Positions 1 through 5,580 of a DNA stretch of 6,684 bases are shown piece after piece. The DNA lies in NCBI GenBank assembly GCA_029051965.1, contig JAIDJZ010000130.1:1-6684 (forward strand), given 5' to 3'. A program made the translations under genes and the position numbers. The first letter of the stretch is position 1. Each line of letters opens with the position of its first letter. The DNA is from Paramuribaculum sp. (GTDB taxonomy: Bacteria; Bacteroidota; Bacteroidia; Bacteroidales; Muribaculaceae). The notes below the pieces were generated by a model, which searched no databases, was not told where the DNA came from, and saw only the letters and a list, made by a program, of their open reading frames with translations.

Positions 1-5
1 TCTTA

Positions 6-200
6 GAGAGTGTTTGAATTTAAACCGCGTTAACAGTAATACGCATGAACGGCAGAACCTTCAAAATAATCCTGAGGTCTTTTTTGGCGAATTCCGCCAA
101 GTCTCATCAGTCGCATAGCCCGCTATGCTCCTTCTTCAACTCGCGGAATTCGCTCAAAAAATCCTCTCAGCCTTAATTTGATTTAAATTCAAACACTCTC
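6..200. mobile_element. MITE-like non-autonomous insertion element with 19-bp terminal inverted repeats
   Basis: The left end GAGAGTGTTTGAATTTAAA (6-24) is the exact reverse complement of the right end (182-200). The triplet TTA lies immediately outside both ends (3-5 and 201-203), as expected of a 3-bp target-site duplication. The 195-bp interior has no convincing reading frame, so any movement would need a transposase supplied in trans. From family knowledge, a 3-bp TNA duplication with ends beginning GAG matches the IS1031 subgroup of the IS5 family. That parentage is inferred and was not searched. The element ends only 30 bp before the rpoN start codon, so it may have displaced or replaced the rpoN promoter. 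The repeats and flanking triplets are seen directly; calling it a transposed element is inference. Confidence 0.75.
71..172. repeat. Nested imperfect inverted repeat forming the core of the MITE-like element
   Basis: Several paired segments stack around a centre near 120. CTGAG (72-76) pairs with CTCAG (166-170). A run of six T (80-85) pairs with six A (156-161). GCGAATTCCGC (87-97) pairs perfectly with GCGGAATTCGC (143-153). At the tip, GCATAGC (113-119) and GCTATGC (122-128) are separated by only two bases. Either strand transcribed as RNA, or extruded as a DNA cruciform, could form a long interrupted hairpin. The core is off-centre relative to the terminal repeats: the left spacer (25-71) is about 47 nt and the right spacer (171-181) about 11 nt. 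This could mean a hairpin module was captured inside the element. Function is unknown; it might act as a transcription terminator or RNA-stability element upstream of rpoN. Confidence 0.65.
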
Positions 201-230
201 TTAATCCATCCCCACGAACCGTAACCGCAC

Positions 231-1619
231 ATGGCAAAATCCGAATCGCTCCGTCTTTCTCAGGATATTCGGCAGCAGCAGACGCTTGCGCCGATGCAGT
301 TGCAGTATGTCAGAATGCTCGAGATGAACTCCCCGGAAGTCGAAGATGAGGTCAGCAGGGTACTTGACGAGAACCCCGCCCTCGAAGCTGACGACCACGA
401 CGAACCGTTTTCGACTCCCGGAACAGATCAGGCACTCCCCTACTACCGGCTGAATGCCTCGAACCGTTCAGCCGATGACACCGTCTATGAACCGGAGGCT
501 TCCGACACCGGAGAATCACTCATGGACCACCTGCTCGACCAGCTTGCACAAGACGGCAATCTCTCGGAAAACGCAATGGAGATCGCGCGTTTCATCATCG
601 GCAACATCGACCCCAACGGCTATCTGACCCGCCCGCTGCGATCGATAGCCGACGACATCGCGATCCAGGGCAGCCTCGACCCTTCGGACGACGAAGTGCG
701 GGAGGTCTGGAAAAAAGTCCGAGGGCTTGAACCGGCCGGAGTCGGAGCCATCGACCTGCGCGACAGCCTGTTGCTCCAGCTTCTCAGAAAAGAGAAATCC
801 CCGTCCGTCGAACTGGCCACGGAGATCGTCCGCGACTACTTCGACGTATTCTCACTCATGCACTACAAGCAGCTGCGCACGATGCTCGGAGTCAGCGAGG
901 ACCAGCTGAGAAGCGCCATTGAGACCATCCGCACCCTCAACCCGAAACCCGGCGCCCAGATCGGAGGAGGAATCGCCGATAAGGCAACACATATAGCTCC
1001 CGACTTTTTTGTCGAAGTCGATTCAGACGACCGACTGACACTGTCGCTCCTCAACAACATTCCCTCGCTGCGAATCGCCAGGTCGTTTGCAGCAGACAGC
1101 CAGACAGAGAAAAAATCGCCGGCCAACGACCAGGCCAACGCATTCATCAGGCAGCGCCGCGACGAAGCCTCGGGATTCATCCGCGCGCTTACAATGCGGC
1201 AGGCCACACTCTTCCGTGTTGTCAGCGCAATCATGCAGTGGCAACGCGCCTTCTTTCTGAGCGAAGACGATCCGGCCACTCTCCGGCCGATGATCCTGAA
1301 GGACATATCCGAAAAAACCGGCGACGACATTTCGGTCATCTCCCGTGCAACCGCAGGAAAATACCTTGCCACCAACCACGGTGTCTATCCGCTGAGATTC
1401 TTCTTCAACGAGGCCCGCGATGGCGACGATGCCGCTTCGCCACAGATCATGGCAAGGCTCCGGCAGCTGATCGAAGAGGAAGACAAGCTCCACCCGCTGA
1501 CAGACCAGGCCCTTACCGAAATGCTCCAGAGCGAAGGGATCAGCATTGCCCGACGTACAGTTGCAAAATACCGCGAGAAAATGGGGCTGCCGGTCGGCCG
1601 ACTGAGAAAAAAAATCTGA
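231..1619 (+). CDS. rpoN: RNA polymerase sigma-54 factor RpoN
   Basis: Alternative sigma factor that directs core RNA polymerase to -24/-12 promoters and needs AAA+ enhancer-binding activators to open them. Region I (residues about 1-52) carries the expected Gln- and Leu-rich stretch (QDIRQQQTLAPMQLQYVRML). An acidic linker covers about 53-95. The core-binding domain (about 96-290) includes NIDPNGYL (125-132), LEPAGVGAIDL (166-176) and LNPKPGAQIGG (236-246). The central DNA-binding region follows (about 310-395, with SRATAGKY at 371-378). The diagnostic RpoN box ARRTVAKYRE is intact at 440-449. At 462 residues it is close to the usual family length. The start is fixed because an in-frame TAA lies at 222-224, two codons upstream of the ATG; no Shine-Dalgarno is visible, as is normal in Bacteroidetes. 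GVGAIDL has Ile where many relatives have Arg (GVGARDL), a minor change. The promoter is not evident because a mobile element ends 30 bp upstream. Confidence 0.97.
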   Translation: MAKSESLRLSQDIRQQQTLAPMQLQYVRMLEMNSPEVEDEVSRVLDENPALEADDHDEPFSTPGTDQALPYYRLNASNRSADDTVYEPEASDTGESLMDHLLDQLAQDGNLSENAMEIARFIIGNIDPNGYLTRPLRSIADDIAIQGSLDPSDDEVREVWKKVRGLEPAGVGAIDLRDSLLLQLLRKEKSPSVELATEIVRDYFDVFSLMHYKQLRTMLGVSEDQLRSAIETIRTLNPKPGAQIGGGIADKATHIAPDFFVEVDSDDRLTLSLLNNIPSLRIARSFAADSQTEKKSPANDQANAFIRQRRDEASGFIRALTMRQATLFRVVSAIMQWQRAFFLSEDDPATLRPMILKDISEKTGDDISVISRATAGKYLATNHGVYPLRFFFNEARDGDDAASPQIMARLRQLIEEEDKLHPLTDQALTEMLQSEGISIARRTVAKYREKMGLPVGRLRKKI

Positions 1620-1730
1620 CGTCACTGAAACCGACAGACTCTCCGGAGAAGATCATCAGCCAACGACTGCCGCCAACGGGAAACCTTTTTGACCGCCATT
1701 CGTTTTCATTATAAACAGCCAGACAAGACA

Positions 1731-2348
1731 ATGACAAAATTCTTCCGCATCATATCAGCTGTCTTCAGCCCTCTGATCGTTCCGTGCTACGGCCTCGCTC
1801 TCGCTCTCGCAGTCACCCCGCTCGCCCTTCTGCCACTTGGAATCCGTCTCGGAATTCTCGGAGTCTGCGCCATCATGCTCTTCATCGCTCCGGTGCTTGT
1901 GATTCTCGTTCTCTACCGCGTAGGATTCGTCACGGATCCGGGCCTCAACCTCCGGAAAGAGCGCACCATTCCCTACTGCGCCACAATGCTGTGCTATCTG
2001 GTATGCGCCTATTATCTCGTCCGCCTCGGAGCGCCGCTCTGGCTTCCGGGGATCATTGCCGGAGGATGTCTGGCAATCCTCATCAACCTGATTGTCAATC
2101 TCCGCTGGAAAATATCCGGCCACATGGCCGGCATGGGCGGACTCGTTGCCGTGACATTTTTTCTTACGATCAACAGACTCGCGATGATGCCGATGATGTG
2201 GATCGTCATCGCGGCGCTACTGCTTGCCGGCCTGGTCGGAACGGCCCGTCTGGCGCTCAACCGCCACACTCCGATGCAAGTCCTCTGCGGCACAATCAAC
2301 GGATTTGCCAGCGTCTACCTCTGTGCCAGCCTCGGAGCTGCCATCTGA
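1731..2348 (+). CDS. PAP2-superfamily integral membrane protein, atypical catalytic motifs
   Basis: A 205-residue, strongly hydrophobic protein with about six predicted membrane segments (roughly 8-30, 38-62, 82-100, 102-122, 134-170 as two segments, and 184-204). It resembles membrane phosphatases of the PAP2 (phosphatidic acid phosphatase 2) superfamily, which remove phosphate from lipid phosphates such as undecaprenyl pyrophosphate or lipid A. Candidate motifs are K76-E-R78-T-I-P81 for motif 1, S129-G-H131 for motif 2 and A172-R173-x5-H179-x3-Q183 for motif 3. The classical form of motif 3 is S-R-x5-H-x3-D, so the Ser is Ala and the Asp is Gln, while both His and the Arg remain. It may have altered activity or be non-catalytic. 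ATG at 1731 is preferred; an in-frame TTG at 1689 would add 14 residues of non-hydrophobic leader. It lies 111 bp after rpoN and may be cotranscribed with it. The substrate is unknown. Confidence 0.8.
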   Translation: MTKFFRIISAVFSPLIVPCYGLALALAVTPLALLPLGIRLGILGVCAIMLFIAPVLVILVLYRVGFVTDPGLNLRKERTIPYCATMLCYLVCAYYLVRLGAPLWLPGIIAGGCLAILINLIVNLRWKISGHMAGMGGLVAVTFFLTINRLAMMPMMWIVIAALLLAGLVGTARLALNRHTPMQVLCGTINGFASVYLCASLGAAI

Positions 2349-2405
2349 TCGAACTGCAAATCTTCAGTTTCCGTCAGTTTCTTATGGTTTATTCACTTTA
2401 AGGAT

Positions 2406-2436
2406 TATGGATTATTGCGCAAATGTCGTAACTTTG
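2406..2436 (+). promoter_or_regulatory. Bacteroidetes-type promoter for the DHH-DUF4827-glmM-C40 unit
   Basis: TAACTTTG (2429-2436) matches the Bacteroidetes -7 consensus TAnnTTTG exactly. Nineteen bases upstream, TATG (2406-2409) matches the -33 TTTG element at three of four positions, within the usual 19-21-nt spacing. Transcription should start around 2441-2445, giving a leader of only about 10-13 nt before the ATG at 2454. This placement favours the ATG over an in-frame TTG at 2415 that lies upstream of the predicted transcript start. It is the best promoter match I found by eye in the window. Confidence 0.7.
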
Positions 2437-2453
2437 TGGCTGCATTTGACGCT

Positions 2454-3497
2454 ATGAGATTTTTTGAATTCGACACAGAGAAAATCGACCGTTTCCGCCA
2501 GCTGACTGACAGGGCGAAACGCGTGGCTGTTGTCTGCCACATGACTCCCGACGGAGACGCACTCGGCTCGAGCCTATGCCTGATGCATACGCTCTCGGCG
2601 CTGGGCAAACATGTCACCGTCGTCACTCCCGACGCGCCCCCGAAAACTCTTGGATTTCTTCCCGGCAGCGAACGCATTACGGTCAACTCCTATCAGCACG
2701 ACAAGGCGCGCAACGCGTTTCTGAACGCTGATCTCATTTTCTGTCTCGACTTCAACGACCTGCGCCGGATCGACCGCACCGCACCGCTGGTGGAGGCATC
2801 GGCAGCCCCGATCGTGATGATCGACCATCACCTCAACCCCACGCTCGAAGCCGAAATCGCATTCTCGCATCCGGAAATCTCATCGACATGCGCGTTGCTC
2901 TTTCTCGTTCTTGAGGCTGCGGGACTCGCCGGACACATCGGCCGTGAAGCGGCCACTTGCTGCTGCGCCGGCATGATGACCGACACCGGCAACTTTGCCT
3001 ACAACGCCAACGATCCCGGCATCTACCGTATTCTTGCCGAACTGATGGAGCGCGGAGTCGACAAGAACGACCTCTACAACAAACTGTTCAACACAAACAG
3101 TCTGACCCGCATACGCATCATGGGCTTCTGCCAGTATGCGCGGCTCCACGTCCTTGACGAACACCGATGCGCAATCACCACACTGAGCCTCCAGGAAGCG
3201 CGCGACTTCAACTATTCGAAAGGCGACACGGAAGGCCTCGTCAACATCCCTCTGAGCATTCCCGGAATTGTCTATTCGATCTTTCTCCGTCAGGACGAAG
3301 AGGACTACATCAAAGTCTCGATGAGAAGCAAAGGCAACTTCTCGGTCAAGGAACTGTGTGAACGCCACTTCGACGGTGGAGGACACCTCAATGCCTCCGG
3401 AGGCGAAATCAGGGACACCCTCGACAACGCGATGGCCCGCATTCTCGAGCTCCTTCCGGAAGCCGACAAAATGCTCGAAGACTACAGCGAATTGTGA
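2454..3497 (+). CDS. DHH/DHHA1-family phosphoesterase (NrnA-like nanoRNase/pAp phosphatase)
   Basis: A 347-residue cytoplasmic, probably Mn2+-dependent phosphoesterase. All DHH motifs are present in order: H29-x-T-P-D33-G-D35-A-x-G-S (motif I), D99 in CLDFND (motif II), D124-H125-H126 (motif III) and D177 in MMTDTG (motif IV). The C-terminal DHHA1 substrate-binding domain shows RSKGNFSV (291-298) and GGGHLNASGG (308-317). Family members of this size and architecture degrade 2-5-nt RNA, convert pAp to AMP, or hydrolyse pApA and c-di-nucleotides; the sequence alone does not choose among these. No membrane, PAS or GGDEF part is attached, so it is not GdpP-like. ATG at 2454 is chosen over TTG at 2415 because the promoter -7 box (2429-2436) lies between them. 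It is the first gene of a likely four-gene operon, followed 54 bp later by a lipoprotein gene. Confidence 0.93.
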   Translation: MRFFEFDTEKIDRFRQLTDRAKRVAVVCHMTPDGDALGSSLCLMHTLSALGKHVTVVTPDAPPKTLGFLPGSERITVNSYQHDKARNAFLNADLIFCLDFNDLRRIDRTAPLVEASAAPIVMIDHHLNPTLEAEIAFSHPEISSTCALLFLVLEAAGLAGHIGREAATCCCAGMMTDTGNFAYNANDPGIYRILAELMERGVDKNDLYNKLFNTNSLTRIRIMGFCQYARLHVLDEHRCAITTLSLQEARDFNYSKGDTEGLVNIPLSIPGIVYSIFLRQDEEDYIKVSMRSKGNFSVKELCERHFDGGGHLNASGGEIRDTLDNAMARILELLPEADKMLEDYSEL

Positions 3498-3551
3498 TCT
3501 CTCCCCCCCACCATAAATCAAAAACTCATCATTACTACTTTCATCAAAAAA

Positions 3552-4127
3552 ATGAGAATCAAACCATCGATCATTCTGCTTTCAATGATAACGGCACTGA
3601 TTGCCGCCCTCTCCTCATGTTCCAGCGGAACAAGCTATGCCGAACTTCTCAACGAAGAAAACAAATCGGTCAACCGCTTTCTTGTCAATCAGAAAGTGAT
3701 CCCCTACGTTCCGGCCGACTCCGTTTTCGAAACCGGTCCTGATGCCCCCTACTACCAGCTCGACAACGAAGGCAACGTCTACATGCAGGTCCTCTCCGTG
3801 GGCAACGGCGAAAAAGTCACCGACGACCAGATCGTCTATTTCCGGTTCAAACGCTGGGATCTCACCTACTACAAGACCTCACTGGACGACATTGCATCAT
3901 CCGGAAATATGGACAACATGGCCTCGTCTCCAGCCTCATTCCGCTATCAGAACTTCACTCTGCCGTCGTCGGCCCTCTACGGCTCCGGAATCCAGATGCC
4001 GATGGCCTATCTTCCGCTCAACAGCGAAGTCAATCTGATTGTCAAATCGCAGTACGGAATGACCAACGAAATCTCCTATGTCCGCCCCTACCTCTACCGG
4101 ATCCGCTACTACAAAAGTATGATTTAA
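3552..4127 (+). CDS. DUF4827-like lipoprotein with an FKBP-like C-terminal region
   Basis: A 191-residue exported lipoprotein. A basic N-terminus (MRIK) and hydrophobic stretch (6-20) lead to a lipobox L20-S-S-C23; Cys23 would be lipidated after signal peptidase II cleavage. No run of acidic residues follows the Cys, so the Bacteroidetes surface-export signal is absent and a periplasm-facing position is more likely. The conserved-looking start of the mature part (YAELLNEENKSVNRFL, 29-44) and overall size match my memory of the Bacteroidales DUF4827 family. From about residue 75 the pattern looks like an FKBP peptidyl-prolyl isomerase fold: VGNGEKVTDDQIVYFRFKRW, then PMAYLPLNSEVNLIVKSQYG and the closing PYLYRIRYY. 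Whether isomerase residues are retained is unclear. It sits 54 bp after the DHH gene and 28 bp before glmM, so cotranscription is likely. Function is unknown; envelope folding or assembly is an inference. Confidence 0.82.
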   Translation: MRIKPSIILLSMITALIAALSSCSSGTSYAELLNEENKSVNRFLVNQKVIPYVPADSVFETGPDAPYYQLDNEGNVYMQVLSVGNGEKVTDDQIVYFRFKRWDLTYYKTSLDDIASSGNMDNMASSPASFRYQNFTLPSSALYGSGIQMPMAYLPLNSEVNLIVKSQYGMTNEISYVRPYLYRIRYYKSMI

Positions 4128-4155
4128 GAAACATAATAAACCCATTTTACCCCCT

Positions 4156-5550
4156 ATGGCCCTTATCAAATCCATTTCAGGAATCCGCGGCACGATCGGT
4201 GGCGCACCGGCAGAAGGCCTGTCGCCCGTCGACATTGTGAAATTCACCGCAGCCTACGCAACATTCATCGCCTCGTCCCTGGAGGCCGGTCAGAAAAAAC
4301 TCATCGTTGTCGGCCGCGACGCACGCATCTCTGGCCCGATGGTCAGCCAGATCGTCGTCTCGACCCTTTGCGCTATGGGATTCGACGTTGTCAATATCGG
4401 CCTCGCATCGACCCCGACAACCGAGATCGCCGTGGTCGAAGAAAAAGCTGCCGGCGGAATCATCATCACCGCAAGCCACAACCCCAAACAGTGGAACGCA
4501 CTTAAGCTCCTCAACTCTACCGGAGAATTCCTCAACGATGCGCAGGGCAAAGAAGTGCTCCGCATTGCCGAATCTGAAGGATTCACATTTGCCGAAGTCG
4601 ACGACCTCGGCCACGAATACGTAAACAACACCTACAACATGCGCCATATCGAACAGGTGCTGGCGCTCGACCTCGTCGATGTCGACGCAATCCGCAAAGC
4701 CAACTTCACAGTGGCTGTCGACGCAGTCAACTCTGTCGGCGGTGTTGTCATCCCCCAGCTGCTCCGTGCGCTCGGAGTCAAGAACATCGTCGAGCTCAAC
4801 TGCGATCCCTCAGGCCATTTCGCACACACTCCCGAGCCCATCCCGGAAAACCTCACCGGCATCTCCGACCTCATGCGCTCCGGTGTAGCCAATGTCGGAT
4901 TCGTAGTCGACCCCGACGTTGACCGTCTGGCAATCGTCATGGAAAACGGCGAAATGTTTGTCGAGGAATACACCCTCGTCGCCGTTGCCGACTATATCCT
5001 TGCCCACACTCCCGGATCGACCGTTTCAAACCTCAGCTCTTCGCGCGCCCTCCGCGACGTGACCGAAGCCCACGGATGCACATATTCTGCCGCAGCTGTC
5101 GGTGAAGTCAACGTTGTGACAGAAATGAAGCGCACAGGCGCCGTCATCGGCGGCGAAGGCAACGGAGGTGTCATCTACCCCGCAGCCCACTACGGACGCG
5201 ACGCTCTCGTAGGTGTGGCCCTGTTCCTCACTCTCCTTGCCAAATCAGGCAAGACCGTCAGCGAGCTGAAAGCCGGCTATCCCCAGTATGCTATCGCCAA
5301 AAACAAGATCCAGCTCACTCCCGACATTGATGTCGACGCGATCCTGGTTGCCATCAAAGAGCGCTATGCCAGTGAAAAAGTGACCGACATCGACGGCGTG
5401 AAGATCGACTTCGCCGATTCTTGGGTTCATCTCCGCAAATCGAACACCGAACCGATCATCCGCATCTACTCCGAGGCCCACACCATGACCGAAGCCGATC
5501 GTCTGGCCGACGACATCAAGAAAGTCGTTGCCGAGATCACTCAGAAATAA
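4156..5550 (+). CDS. glmM: Phosphoglucosamine mutase (alpha-D-phosphohexomutase family)
   Basis: Interconverts glucosamine-6-phosphate and glucosamine-1-phosphate, the step before UDP-GlcNAc synthesis for peptidoglycan and lipopolysaccharide; cytoplasmic and normally essential. The 464 residues show all four phosphohexomutase signatures. The phosphoserine loop is TASHNP with S107. The Mg2+ loop is D252-P-D254-V-D256-R257. The sugar-binding loop is GGEGNGG (332-338). The C-terminal phosphate-binding loop is R427-K-S-N-T-E-P433. The N-terminal SGIRGTIGG (8-16) is also typical. The sugar loop differs from the GGEQSGH of classical bacterial GlmM and resembles the archaeal-type and Bacteroidetes branch, so phosphomannomutase or phosphoglucomutase side activity is possible. 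It begins 28 bp after the lipoprotein gene and ends 30 bp before the peptidase gene. No Shine-Dalgarno is visible. Confidence 0.93.
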   Translation: MALIKSISGIRGTIGGAPAEGLSPVDIVKFTAAYATFIASSLEAGQKKLIVVGRDARISGPMVSQIVVSTLCAMGFDVVNIGLASTPTTEIAVVEEKAAGGIIITASHNPKQWNALKLLNSTGEFLNDAQGKEVLRIAESEGFTFAEVDDLGHEYVNNTYNMRHIEQVLALDLVDVDAIRKANFTVAVDAVNSVGGVVIPQLLRALGVKNIVELNCDPSGHFAHTPEPIPENLTGISDLMRSGVANVGFVVDPDVDRLAIVMENGEMFVEEYTLVAVADYILAHTPGSTVSNLSSSRALRDVTEAHGCTYSAAAVGEVNVVTEMKRTGAVIGGEGNGGVIYPAAHYGRDALVGVALFLTLLAKSGKTVSELKAGYPQYAIAKNKIQLTPDIDVDAILVAIKERYASEKVTDIDGVKIDFADSWVHLRKSNTEPIIRIYSEAHTMTEADRLADDIKKVVAEITQK

Positions 5551-5553
5551 CCC

Positions 5554-5568
5554 CCTGACTACGTCAGG
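5554..5568 (+). other. Small perfect hairpin in the glmM-C40 intergenic gap
   Basis: CCTGAC (5554-5559), loop TAC, GTCAGG (5563-5568): a 6-bp perfect stem within the 30-bp gap after the glmM stop. No T-run follows, so it is not a standard intrinsic terminator. It could damp read-through or protect the 3' end of an upstream mRNA fragment, or it could be chance. It ends 12 nt before the next start codon, close enough to affect translation initiation. Confidence 0.4.
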
Positions 5569-5580
5569 CATATCATCATC

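Noticed and set aside
98..113. Hammerhead-ribozyme-like CTGATGA string on the minus strand of the mobile element
   Set aside because: The required GAAA core segment and three-way stem arrangement are not present; a 7-base match alone is chance.
1023..1625. Minus-strand open frame of 200 codons opposite rpoN (and similar antisense frames at 2880-3521 and 4177-4647)
   Set aside because: No family signature, atypical composition and full overlap with well-supported genes on the plus strand.
1640..1649. Palindrome TCTCCGGAGA between rpoN and the PAP2-like gene
   Set aside because: Five-bp arms with no loop and no T-run; too short to call a terminator or operator.
1689..1730. TTG start extending the PAP2-like protein by 14 residues
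   Set aside because: The ATG at 1731 begins directly before the first hydrophobic segment, and TTG starts are rarer; the extra residues show no expected feature.
2351..2371. AACTG...CAGTT stem after the PAP2-like gene as a terminator
   Set aside because: Only a 5-bp, AT-containing stem with an 8-nt loop and no real T-run; insufficient support.
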